This document shows positions 9,055-17,415 of a stretch of 64,000 nucleotides of DNA, in pieces. The stretch's first letter is position 1; the number at the start of each line of letters is the position of its first letter. The stretch is from positions 62,001 through 126,000 of the forward strand of contig JAHBTN010000003.1 of NCBI GenBank assembly GCA_019638575.1, in the 5' to 3' direction. The translations under genes and the position numbers were made by a program. The notes beneath the pieces were generated by a model. That model saw nothing but the letters and a program-made list of their open reading frames with translations, made no database searches and was not told where the DNA came from. This DNA is from Ferruginibacter sp. (GTDB lineage: Bacteria > Bacteroidota > Bacteroidia > Chitinophagales > Chitinophagaceae).

Positions 9055-9531
9055 TTATTTCTTCCTTGTAATAGACCGTTTCACTTCATCCGGTAAAAAT
9101 TGTGAAATATCGCCGCCATTCTTTAAAACATCTCTTACTAAAGTAGATGCAACAGAAGTGTATTTAGGCAGGCAGGTGAGAAAAATGGTCTCAATATTAT
9201 TATCTATACTTCGGTTCATATCAGCAATGGCTTTTTCATACTCAAAATCGTTCACATACCTTATACCACGTAATATAAATTTAGCACCTACTTTGTTACA
9301 ACAGGTAGCAGTTAGGCCATCGTAAGCAAGTACCTCTACTTTTGGATTGTTCTTATAAATCTCCCTTAACCATTTTAATCGTTGCTTTTCGCTAAACATA
9401 GGCTGTTTATTGCTATTACGGCCAATGCCTATCACCAGTTTATCAAACAAAGGCAATGCCCTGTCAATAATATCTGTATGGCCAAGTGTAACGGGGTCAA
9501 ATGTACCGGGGAATAAACAAATTCGGTTCAT
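9055..9531 (-). CDS. coaD: Phosphopantetheine adenylyltransferase
   Basis: The protein has 158 residues, the standard length. The enzyme transfers AMP from ATP to 4'-phosphopantetheine, the penultimate step of coenzyme A synthesis. The nucleotidyltransferase motif GTFDPVTLGH occupies residues 9-18 (Thr10 and His18 in the T/HxGH positions), and KYTSVASTLVRDV near residue 125 corresponds to the conserved ISSS/TxxR region. It lies 27 bases downstream of pyrB and is followed by the thioesterase; the three genes may form one transcript. Confidence 0.96.
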   Translation of the reverse strand: MNRICLFPGTFDPVTLGHTDIIDRALPLFDKLVIGIGRNSNKQPMFSEKQRLKWLREIYKNNPKVEVLAYDGLTATCCNKVGAKFILRGIRYVNDFEYEKAIADMNRSIDNNIETIFLTCLPKYTSVASTLVRDVLKNGGDISQFLPDEVKRSITRKK

Positions 9532-9558
9532 GAATGATTATTGTTTAGTACTTAGTTT

Positions 9559-10488
9559 TTAATCAGGTTTATTGCCGGCAAGCAAATACAAAGCAGCCAT
9601 CCTAACGGCCACACCGTTTTCAACCTGTTGTAAAATAATAGATTCGTTCCCATCGGCTACATCACTATCTATTTCTACACCACGGTTTATTGGCCCCGGG
9701 TGCATAATTACAATTTCTTTTTTTAACTCATCCAATAATTTACGGCTAATACCATAAGCCATATTATATTCTCTCAATGAAGAAAACAATACCTGGTTCT
9801 GCCTTTCTAATTGAATACGTAACACATTGGCAACATCACACCAAGCCAATGCTTTTTTTATATCATACTCCACTTTTACATTTAATGCCTCATTAATATA
9901 CTTTGGAATTAATGTTGGTGGCCCTGCCACCATTACTTCGGCACCCATTTTATTTAACAGGTAAATATTACTGAGTGCTACTCTTGAATGCATGATATCG
10001 CCTATCAACACAATTTTTTTTCCGGCAAGGCTACCTGTTTTTTCCTGGATGGAAAATGCATCGAGCAAGGCTTGAGTGGGATGCTCATTAATACCATCGC
10101 CGGCATTAATGATAGCTGCAGGTATATGTTTAGATAAAAAATGAGGTGCACCGCTGGCACTATGCCGCATCACCACCATATCTACCTTCATACTTAAAAT
10201 ATTATTCACTGTATCCAAAAGTGTTTCGCCTTTTGAAACCGAAGAACCTGATGCAGAAAAATTAATTGTATCGGCGCCAAGCCTTTTTTCGGCCAGTTCA
10301 AAAGATATCCTTGTCCTGGTTGAATTTTCGTAAAACAAGTTTACAATCGTAACATCTCGTAAGGATGGAACTTTTTTTACAGGCCGCTGCAATACTTCTT
10401 TAAATTGAGTGGCGGTTGATAAAATAAGGGAAATATCTGATGCAGTAAGCTGTTTAATGCCCAATAGATGTTTGGTAGATAGTTGCAT
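9559..10488 (-). CDS. pyrB: Aspartate carbamoyltransferase, catalytic subunit
   Basis: The protein has 309 residues, full length. It condenses carbamoyl phosphate with aspartate to N-carbamoyl-aspartate, committing the pathway to pyrimidines. The carbamoyl-phosphate motif STRTR is at residues 56-60, and the C-terminal HPGPINRGVE is the family signature. No pyrI regulatory subunit gene is nearby, so pyrR downstream control is plausible. A promoter with both -33 and -7 boxes lies directly upstream, inside the pyrR-pyrB spacer, so pyrB can be transcribed independently of pyrR. Confidence 0.96.
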   Translation of the reverse strand: MQLSTKHLLGIKQLTASDISLILSTATQFKEVLQRPVKKVPSLRDVTIVNLFYENSTRTRISFELAEKRLGADTINFSASGSSVSKGETLLDTVNNILSMKVDMVVMRHSASGAPHFLSKHIPAAIINAGDGINEHPTQALLDAFSIQEKTGSLAGKKIVLIGDIMHSRVALSNIYLLNKMGAEVMVAGPPTLIPKYINEALNVKVEYDIKKALAWCDVANVLRIQLERQNQVLFSSLREYNMAYGISRKLLDELKKEIVIMHPGPINRGVEIDSDVADGNESIILQQVENGVAVRMAALYLLAGNKPD

Positions 10489-10495
10489 TAAGTGG

Positions 10496-10526
10496 CAAAG
10501 TTAATAGAAAAGTCAAAAAAGCCAAA
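10496..10526 (-). promoter_or_regulatory. pyrB promoter
   Basis: On the minus strand TTTG (10526-10523), 19 nt, then TAACTTTG (10503-10496) is a near-ideal Bacteroidota promoter. The -7 element ends 7 nt before the pyrB ATG. The -33 box overlaps the dispersed 14-mer repeat shared with the spacer at 53.4 kb. Confidence 0.68.
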
Positions 10527-10600
10527 AGTAAAAATTCAACAGGGCATTTATGAATTTTGAATTATGAATTATGAATTTTTTGAGTTTTGATTTTTGAATT
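10512..10600. repeat. AT-rich spacer repeat, copy 1
   Basis: The pyrR-pyrB spacer contains CAAAAGTAAAAATT (10523-10536) and TTTTGATTTTTGA (10585-10597). Both strings recur in the same order at 53414-53427 and 53458-53470. Between them is a short tandem of GAATTATGAATTATGAATT type. The pair looks like one dispersed intergenic element in two copies. Confidence 0.5.
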
Positions 10601-11110
10601 TCAATACAGTACCACCTCTTCCTTATCCCATTCTACCTTTACTTTTTGCGAAACAATGGAATCAATTGCTTTTCCGCAGTAATCAGGTTGTATGGGCAGT
10701 TCCCGGTTAAACCTCCTGTTAACAAGTACACACAACTCTACTTTTTTGGGTCGGCCAAAATCTTGTATAGCATCTAAGGCAGCCCTAATAGTGCGACCTG
10801 TGTAAAGTACATCATCAATTAAAATAACTTTTTTATTTTCAATTGAAAATGGTATTTCTGTTTTATTGGCCACATGTAATTCATCACGTACATCATCACG
10901 GTAAAATGTTATATCCAATTTTCCATATTGCAGATTTTCATTTGGATGCAATTGTTTTATATATTCTATCAACTTAGCTCCAACATGTACACCTCTTGGT
11001 TGGATACCAATAAATACCACATCGTTTAAATGTAAATTATTTTCTACAAGCTGATGGGCTAACCTGGAAATTGTAAGGTATAATTGTTGTTTATCTAAAA
11101 TTGTTTTCAA
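10601..11110 (-). CDS. pyrR: PyrR-type regulator / uracil phosphoribosyltransferase
   Basis: The protein has 169 residues. PyrR binds pyr mRNA and represses pyrimidine genes by attenuation when UMP is high in well-studied bacteria; it can also have uracil phosphoribosyltransferase activity. The PRPP loop VILIDDVLYTGRT is at 95-107, and the family motif IGIQPRGVHVG is at 34-44. The start codon appears to be TTG at 11110: an in-frame TAA lies at 11117-11119 and no ATG precedes the conserved N-terminus. It is upstream of pyrB on the same strand, separated by 112 bases. I see no classical attenuator hairpin pair before pyrB, so the regulatory mode is uncertain. Confidence 0.9.
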   Translation of the reverse strand: MKTILDKQQLYLTISRLAHQLVENNLHLNDVVFIGIQPRGVHVGAKLIEYIKQLHPNENLQYGKLDITFYRDDVRDELHVANKTEIPFSIENKKVILIDDVLYTGRTIRAALDAIQDFGRPKKVELCVLVNRRFNRELPIQPDYCGKAIDSIVSQKVKVEWDKEEVVLY

Positions 11111-11128
11111 AATAATTTATTTATGATG

Positions 11129-11136
11129 CAAATTTA
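11129..11136 (-). promoter_or_regulatory. Possible pyrR -7 element
   Basis: TAAATTTG on the minus strand matches TAnnTTTG, 18 nt before the TTG start. No -33 box is evident. Confidence 0.35.
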
Positions 11137-11153
11137 TTCAACAGTAACCTATT

Positions 11154-11179
11154 TAAAAAAGCCCCCGGGTTACCGGGGG
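11154..11179 (-). terminator. Intrinsic terminator after the CBM48-HhH gene
   Basis: The stem CCCCCGG / CCGGGGG with a short GUAA-type loop is followed on the minus strand by GCTTTTTT. It begins 13 bases after the stop codon at 11192 and separates this gene from pyrR. Confidence 0.82.
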
Positions 11180-11191
11180 ATTTTATGTTAT

Positions 11192-11809
11192 TTATTTTCC
11201 GCCAATTAATTTTTTTTGAAGTAATTCCAGGTCATCCCATTTTGCCTGGGCAGCCAGTTTAGCCTGCTTTGGCCAGGTGCCCGGGTTATGCATAGCATAT
11301 TTACTTCCGCCATTTTCTAATATTTCTTTTAAACTTTTAATGGTGGCTTTTGAAAGTTGCTTATAAGTATGAATATTGTTTTTATACAACAACGACTCAA
11401 TTTTTTTACCAATACCTTCAATTTTGGTAAGGTCTTCTTTTAAAATTGCAACAGGCTTTACTTTAGTTGTTTTTGTTTTTGATTTTATTGCTTTTGGCTT
11501 TGGCAGCAAAGTTTCATCAACTACTTCAACCACCCTGATGATACAATTTTCAACAGGAAAACCTGATAATTCAGAAATAATTTTTTCATTATCATCATTA
11601 ATCCAACGGCCATTGCCAAGCAGGTAACGGTATTGGTAATCTTTACCGGTTTCCAATTCTACTTCCACCTGCATGCTTCCATCTGCCTGTTTATTTAAGT
11701 TAAAACCTTTTTCCAGGTTCCAGTCATTAAACTCACCTAATAACACACATTCATCAGCGCCAATGATATTGGCTGCCGGTAATGTAAACATAACTTTAGT
11801 TTTCATCAT
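11192..11809 (-). CDS. CBM48 (AMPK glycogen-binding-like) plus helix-hairpin-helix fusion protein
   Basis: The protein has 205 residues. Residues of about 1-95 form an E-set/CBM48-type domain (CVLLGEFNDWN and YQYRYLLGNGRWINDD motifs) as in glycogen-binding AMPK subunits and branching-enzyme N-termini. A Lys/Thr-rich linker (105-122) joins it to a C-terminal helix-hairpin-helix region (LTKIEGIGKKIESLL, then a second helical half to 205), the kind found in DNA-binding and flap-endonuclease-like small proteins. No catalytic enzyme domain accompanies either part. Function is unknown; a sugar- or nucleotide-sensing, nucleic-acid-binding role is only inference. The start could be either of two adjacent ATGs (11809 or 11806). 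Confidence 0.75.
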   Translation of the reverse strand: MMKTKVMFTLPAANIIGADECVLLGEFNDWNLEKGFNLNKQADGSMQVEVELETGKDYQYRYLLGNGRWINDDNEKIISELSGFPVENCIIRVVEVVDETLLPKPKAIKSKTKTTKVKPVAILKEDLTKIEGIGKKIESLLYKNNIHTYKQLSKATIKSLKEILENGGSKYAMHNPGTWPKQAKLAAQAKWDDLELLQKKLIGGK

Positions 11810-11822
11810 TTACTTTTTGTTT

Positions 11823-13457
11823 TTATTTTTCTTGCATAAAAGGATAACGGTAATCGGTAGGCGAACTAAATGTTTCCTTGATAGTACGTGCACTCAGCCA
11901 GCGGTACAGGTTTAAAATCGACCCTGCCTTATCGTTGGTACCACTGCCTCTTGCGCCGCCAAATGGTTGCTGCCCCACTACCGCACCCGTTGGTTTATCA
12001 TTAATATAAAAATTACCGGCGCTGTTACGTAGCCTGTCTGTTGCCAGTTCTACCGCATACCGGTCTTGTGCAATTATTGAACCAGTTAAAGCATAGTCAG
12101 ATGTTTCATCTACTAATTTTAATGTAGCATCAAATTTATTTTCATCATAGACATATACCGTAAGCACCGGCCCAAATAATTCTTCGCACATGGTTACATA
12201 TTTAGGGTCGGTAGTTTCTATAATAGTTGGTTCAATAAAATAACCTTCTGTTTTATCGCATTTTCCACCAACCCAAATTTTTGCACCACTTCCTTTCTTT
12301 CTTGCGCCTTTAATATATCCTTCCAGTTTATCAAAACTTTTTTCATCAATTACTGCATTCACAAAATTGGTAAAATCTTCTACCGTACCCATCTTCATTG
12401 TCTTTACTTGTTCCACCAGTTTTTTCTTTACTTCGGCAGCAATATTTGATGGAATATAAGCCCTTGATGCTGCAGAGCATTTTTGTCCCTGGTATTCAAA
12501 TGCACCTCGTGCCAATGCAGTAACCACCACATCGGGGTTGGCGCTCTTATGTGCAATCACAAAATCTTTACCACCGGTTTCGCCCACAATACGGGGATAC
12601 GAACGGTACATGGCCATATTCTTCCCGATAGTTTCCCACATTTTATTAAACACACCGGTACTACCGGTAAAGTGAATTCCTGCAAAATCCCTGTGGTTAA
12701 AAACCACTTCACCAATAGTGGGGCCATCAATAAAAACAAGGTTGATAACACCATCGGGCAAACCTGCTTCTTTTAAAATACGCATGAACATTTGTGCGCT
12801 GTACACCTGTGTGTTGGCGCATTTCCAGATAACCACATTGCCACACATAGCAGCAGATGTGGGCAAATTACCACCAATAGCGGTAAAATTAAATGGGGTG
12901 AGTGCAAACACAAACCCTTCAAGAGGACGGTATTCCATCCTGTTATACATGCCCGGGCTGCTGATGGGCTGCTGGCGATATATTTCGCTTAAGAAGTGAA
13001 CATTAAACCGCAGAAAATCTATAATTTCACAGGCAGCATCAATCTCGGCCTGGAATGCATTTTTACTTTGGCCCAACATAGTGGTACCATTCATATAAGG
13101 CCTGTATTTACCAGCAATTAAATCAGCTGCTTTTAAAAAAATATTAGCCCGGTTTTCCCAACTCATACCGGCCCACTTGTCTTTTACTTTTAATGCTGCA
13201 TTGATGGCTTTTGTTACATGCTTTGCTTCGCCTACATGATAATGGCCAAGCACATGCTTATGCTCATGTGGTGGACGAATAGCATGTGTATTACCTGTTC
13301 TCACTTCTTCGCTGCCGATATACATGGGTACATCAACTTTAGTGCTTTTAAGCTCTTTAAGAACTGCTTTTAATGCTAATTTTTCTTTACTGCCCGGTGC
13401 ATAATTCAGCACAGGCTCATTCACAGGCATGGGGTAATAAAAATCTCCGTATTGCAT
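11823..13457 (-). CDS. pruA: L-glutamate gamma-semialdehyde (pyrroline-5-carboxylate) dehydrogenase
   Basis: The protein has 544 residues and matches the single-function, eukaryote-like ALDH4A1 type rather than the large PutA fusion. It oxidises glutamate semialdehyde, in equilibrium with pyrroline-5-carboxylate, to glutamate with NAD, the second step of proline catabolism. The catalytic Cys327 lies in GQKCSAASR, the general base Glu293 in VGETGGKD, and the NAD-binding stretch FTGSTGVF is at 263-270. No proline dehydrogenase lies next to it. It precedes the CBM48-HhH gene by 13 bases on the same strand and may be co-transcribed with it. Confidence 0.95.
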   Translation of the reverse strand: MQYGDFYYPMPVNEPVLNYAPGSKEKLALKAVLKELKSTKVDVPMYIGSEEVRTGNTHAIRPPHEHKHVLGHYHVGEAKHVTKAINAALKVKDKWAGMSWENRANIFLKAADLIAGKYRPYMNGTTMLGQSKNAFQAEIDAACEIIDFLRFNVHFLSEIYRQQPISSPGMYNRMEYRPLEGFVFALTPFNFTAIGGNLPTSAAMCGNVVIWKCANTQVYSAQMFMRILKEAGLPDGVINLVFIDGPTIGEVVFNHRDFAGIHFTGSTGVFNKMWETIGKNMAMYRSYPRIVGETGGKDFVIAHKSANPDVVVTALARGAFEYQGQKCSAASRAYIPSNIAAEVKKKLVEQVKTMKMGTVEDFTNFVNAVIDEKSFDKLEGYIKGARKKGSGAKIWVGGKCDKTEGYFIEPTIIETTDPKYVTMCEELFGPVLTVYVYDENKFDATLKLVDETSDYALTGSIIAQDRYAVELATDRLRNSAGNFYINDKPTGAVVGQQPFGGARGSGTNDKAGSILNLYRWLSARTIKETFSSPTDYRYPFMQEK

Positions 13458-13624
13458 GGTTATTATTTTTTATTATTTTAAAAATGTGCAACAAGGCTGT
13501 GCCGTACAAGTGAGTGACACAACGATGATGCTATGAAAAACAACTGTTGGTTACATAAAAATTTCTGCTTCTATGCAAATGTTTAAATCTATTAAGAACT
13601 TATTTAAATATCTTAAATGGTTAT

Positions 13625-14717
13625 TTACACTTCTGTTTCCTTTTCACTCATCAAATATGCTTTTATAAATCCATCTAACTCGCCATCCATCACCGGGCCT
13701 ACATTGCCCACTTCATAATCTGTGCGATGGTCTTTTATCATTTTGTATGGATGAAAAACATAGCTGCGTATCTGGCTACCCCACTCTATCTTTTTCTTTT
13801 TGCTGTTGTTGGCATCTTTTAATTCGTTACGTTTTTGCAACTCAATTTCATAAAGGCGGCTCTTCAGCATTTGCATTGCTAATTCACGGTTACCAAGTTG
13901 GCTCCTGTCTTGCTGGCAAACCACTACAATACCGGTTGGTATATGCGTAAGCTGAACTTTTGTTTCAACTTTATTTACATTTTGCCCACCGGCACCGCCG
14001 CTACGTGATGTTTCCATCTTCACATCAGCAGGGTTTATTTCAATATTGATGGTATCATCTACCAGCGGGTAAGCATTTACCGATGCAAAAGATGTATGCC
14101 TGCGTGCATTACTGTCAAAAGGTGATATACGCACCAACCTGTGCACCCCGTTTTCTGATTTTAAAAATCCGTAAGCAAATGGCCCTTCAAATTCATAAGT
14201 ACAGGTTTTTATACCGGCGCCATCGCCCCATTGCCAGTCTATTTCAGTTACCTTCCATCCTTGTTTTTCGGCATACATGCGGTACATACGTGCCAGCATT
14301 TCGGCCCAATCCTGGCTTTCGGTTCCACCGGCGCCACTGTTTATCTGCACAACAACTGGCAGTTCATCTTCTGGTTCATTAAGTGTACTTTTAAACTCGG
14401 CATCTTCTACAAGCTGGGTTGCTTTGTCAAATGCTTCTTTAACTTCTTCTTCAGTTGCTTCACCGGCTTTCCAAAACTCAAAAAGTACGGCAAAATCTTC
14501 TACTGCAGTATCCACCTTGTGGTACATATCTATCCAATACTCGTTTACCTTAATTTCTTTAAGGATAGATGTTGCACGGGCATTGTCATCCCAAAAACCC
14601 GGCGATAACGAAAGTTGTTTATCATTTGCTGTTTTTGCTTCTCTGTTAGCAACGTCAAAGAAACCTCCCCAAAACCAATACCCGGTCTCTTATAGATTTT
14701 AATTGTTCAATTGTCAT
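13625..14717 (-). CDS. prfB: Peptide chain release factor 2, expressed by programmed +1 frameshift
   Basis: RF2 recognises UAA and UGA and triggers peptide release. The gene begins with ATG at 14717 and reads 20 codons ([10 protein letters not shown] to GRFL) to an in-frame TGA at 14657-14655. At CTT TGA C, preceded by a GGGGAGG internal ribosome-binding-like element, a +1 shift joins the main frame, which runs to 13625. The product is 363 residues, matching the family. The SPF anticodon-like tripeptide is at 198-200, the catalytic GGQ at 243-245, and the RF2 signature [11 protein letters not shown] is present. It is not a pseudogene: the shift site is the classical autoregulatory one, responding to RF2 scarcity. 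A near-leaderless promoter lies 4 nt upstream of the ATG. Confidence 0.96.
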
Positions 14718-14721
14718 GGCG

Positions 14722-14752
14722 CAAAATTAACTGATAATAAGGGAGGGAACAA
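14722..14752 (-). promoter_or_regulatory. prfB promoter
   Basis: On the minus strand TTG (14752-14750), 20 nt, then TAATTTTG (14729-14722) matches the Bacteroidota promoter. Only CGCC separates the -7 box from the prfB ATG, so the mRNA is probably leaderless or nearly so. Confidence 0.58.
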
Positions 14753-14916
14753 GAAATAATATTATATAAGCAACCAATAACTTTATGGTAGCGTAAATTA
14801 TTTATACCATTGTATTTCCAATGCAGCATTTATCAAAATATTATCCTCTTAATCATCTTAAAAGTGAAGTAATTTTATATACACTAAATACCCATTGGAA
14901 ATTCTCAATTTCTTAA

Positions 14917-17361
14917 ATGCAAAAACATCGCTATATATTAACTTTTATCTTAAGTGGTATATTTTCATGTTTTATAAATTTAGATACCAAAGCTCAAAAT
15001 TGCCCGCCCAATATTGATTTTGAGAATGGAGATTTTACAGGGTGGGTTTGTTATACTGGTTCTGTTTCATCAATTGACGGCAATAATGTAATTGATTTTA
15101 ATTACTCAGGTGGCCCCATTTTTAACAGGCATACAATGTATAATGCGCCGGGAGCAGGTTTTGATGAATATGGCGGTTTTCCAAAAAATTGCCCTAACGG
15201 TAGTGGACATTCGATAAAATTGGGCAATAACTCTGCCGGCAGGGAAGCTGAAGGTGTATCGTACGATTTTACTATTCCTGCCGGGGCAAATACTTATAAC
15301 ATTATTTATAATTATGCAGTTGTTTTCCAGGATCCGGGCCATGAAGTTTCAGAACAACCTCGTTTAGAATTGCAGGTTTTAAATGTTAGTGATGGAACAA
15401 TAATTGAATGTTCATCTTTTACATTTTTTGCCAATGGCACGCCACTGCCGGGTTTTGAACTTTCGCCAAACCCCGGTGGTAATACACCAGTATGGTATAA
15501 AAACTGGACAGCCGTTTCTATTAACCTTGATAATTTAGCTGGTAAAAAAATTCGGTTGTTTTTTAAAACGGCCGATTGCACATTTCGTATTCATTTTGGA
15601 TATGCATACATTGATGTGAATACAGAATGCAGCGATAAGTTTGAAGGCGCTAATTTTTGTCCCGACGATGACCAGGTATCGGTAACTGCACCTTATGGTT
15701 ATCAATATTACAGGTGGTATAATAATACATTCACACAATTATTAGGCTTTCAGCAAACATTAATTTTAAGGCCGCCTCCACCATTTGGTACTACTGTAGC
15801 AGTTATTGTAGAGCCCTATAGCGGATACGGTTGTGAGGACACCTTGTATGCCGTACTTACAGATACTTTAACCTACCAGGCCAATGCTGGCCCCGATAAA
15901 TCATCGTGCAACAACAGCCTTGCACAAATTGGTGTATTACCCAAACCTGGCTGGGTTTATAAATGGCAGCCCGAAACAGGCCTGTCTAATCCTGAAACAG
16001 CAAACCCTTATGCTTCGCCCGATACAACAACCACTTATATATTAACTGTGCATCATGATGGCGGTGGTTGCTTAACCACCGACACTGTTACGGTAAGAGC
16101 TGCAAAATTGTACGATAGCATACAGGTTATTGGAAAACCCGAATGGTGTATAGGCAGCGGTGATAGCAGCATTTTAAAAGTGTTGCCTGCCGATAGTGTG
16201 CAATGGTTTAAAGATGGCATAGCAATACCCGGCGCCAATCAAATAACGTATAAAGTTTTGCAATCCGGAGATTATCATGCACAGCTATTCAGTTCTTTAG
16301 GTTGTTCATTAAATACCGGTGCCAGGCAAATTAAAATAACATCGGTGCCTGTACCGGGTTTTACTGTTAATAAACCTGAGCAATGCCTGGCAAACAATGA
16401 GTTCGTTTTCATTAATACAAGCACCAATGCAGTTGGTGCTATGGAATATACATGGATATTGGGCGATGGTGTTACTGCTACATCAAAAAACCTTACATAC
16501 AGTTATAAACTACCAGGCACTTATAAAGTTGTGCTTATTGTGCGCAGCAGCAGCTCGTGTGTAGATAGTGCAAGTATTACAGTAATTGTAAACCCAAGTG
16601 TTGTTGCTGCTTTTGATGTAAACCCTGTTTGCATAAACATGCCCGTATTACCGGTAAATAATACTGAAGAACCTGCCAATACCATCATTAATTATTTATG
16701 GGATTTTGGAAATGGCCAAACATCTGTTTTAAGAAACCCTCCACCACAGGTTTATACAACAGAAGGGAATTATATTATGAGCCTGGCTGTAAGTACCCAA
16801 AAATGCCCATACCCCTTAAGTATACAAAAAAGGTTTGTAATGGTAGATAAACCTGTTGCAGGATTAAATTACCCGGTTGCATATGCAGTTACCAACCTGC
16901 CGCTATCATTAAATGCAAGGCCAATAGGTGATGAGGTTTTATGGCAACCTGCAACAAATCTTAATAACCCATCCAGCTACACACCAGAGTTTATCGGAAA
17001 CACTGAAACTGTTTATAAAATTGAATTAAAAACAAAATCGGGATGTGTAACGGTTGATACACAGTTGGTGAAAATTAATAAAGAAATTGTGATTTATGTT
17101 CCCAATGCATTTACGCCTAACAACGATGGGCTGAATGATTTTTTAAAACCTTTTATGATTGGAATAAAAGAATTGAAATACTTCAGGGTTTTTAACCGTT
17201 GGGGGCAATTGATTTACGAAACCGCTGATGCAAGAAAAGGATGGGATGGAAAACAAAACGGCGTTCCTGCACAAACACATGCTTATGTTTGGATGCTGCA
17301 GGCCCTTGGCGCCGATAATAAAATTTACAATACCAAAGGCAGTACTGTTTTGATTAGGTAA
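14917..17361 (+). CDS. Exported PKD-domain protein with T9SS type B (gliding-motility-associated) C-terminal domain
   Basis: The protein has 814 residues. The signal peptide ends near residue 27 (TKAQNC). The N-terminal third (about 30-240) is a beta-rich jelly-roll-like region. Ig/PKD-like modules follow, with a PKD core near residues 510-555 (YTWILGDG) and another near 590-640 (YLWDFGNG). The final roughly 87 residues begin VPNAFTPNNDGLNDF (about 728) and end KGSTVLIR, the type B sorting domain also called gliding motility-associated C-terminal domain. The protein is predicted to be secreted by the type IX system and kept at the cell surface. Its ligand is unknown. It is followed 54 bases later by the pseudouridine synthase gene. 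Confidence 0.88.
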   Translation: MQKHRYILTFILSGIFSCFINLDTKAQNCPPNIDFENGDFTGWVCYTGSVSSIDGNNVIDFNYSGGPIFNRHTMYNAPGAGFDEYGGFPKNCPNGSGHSIKLGNNSAGREAEGVSYDFTIPAGANTYNIIYNYAVVFQDPGHEVSEQPRLELQVLNVSDGTIIECSSFTFFANGTPLPGFELSPNPGGNTPVWYKNWTAVSINLDNLAGKKIRLFFKTADCTFRIHFGYAYIDVNTECSDKFEGANFCPDDDQVSVTAPYGYQYYRWYNNTFTQLLGFQQTLILRPPPPFGTTVAVIVEPYSGYGCEDTLYAVLTDTLTYQANAGPDKSSCNNSLAQIGVLPKPGWVYKWQPETGLSNPETANPYASPDTTTTYILTVHHDGGGCLTTDTVTVRAAKLYDSIQVIGKPEWCIGSGDSSILKVLPADSVQWFKDGIAIPGANQITYKVLQSGDYHAQLFSSLGCSLNTGARQIKITSVPVPGFTVNKPEQCLANNEFVFINTSTNAVGAMEYTWILGDGVTATSKNLTYSYKLPGTYKVVLIVRSSSSCVDSASITVIVNPSVVAAFDVNPVCINMPVLPVNNTEEPANTIINYLWDFGNGQTSVLRNPPPQVYTTEGNYIMSLAVSTQKCPYPLSIQKRFVMVDKPVAGLNYPVAYAVTNLPLSLNARPIGDEVLWQPATNLNNPSSYTPEFIGNTETVYKIELKTKSGCVTVDTQLVKINKEIVIYVPNAFTPNNDGLNDFLKPFMIGIKELKYFRVFNRWGQLIYETADARKGWDGKQNGVPAQTHAYVWMLQALGADNKIYNTKGSTVLIR

Positions 17362-17415
17362 AAACATTGCAGCTTAAACAAAATATCCAACTACTTTACC
17401 TGAACTTGCAGGCAA

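Noticed and set aside
14277-14702. 141-codon plus-strand frame over the prfB start
   Set aside because: Antisense to prfB and its frameshift region; Ser-rich composition is that of a reverse-complement shadow.
13625-14717. prfB as a frameshifted pseudogene
   Set aside because: The TGA lies exactly at the classical CTT TGA C site with an upstream GGGGAGG, and the downstream frame is intact with SPF and GGQ.
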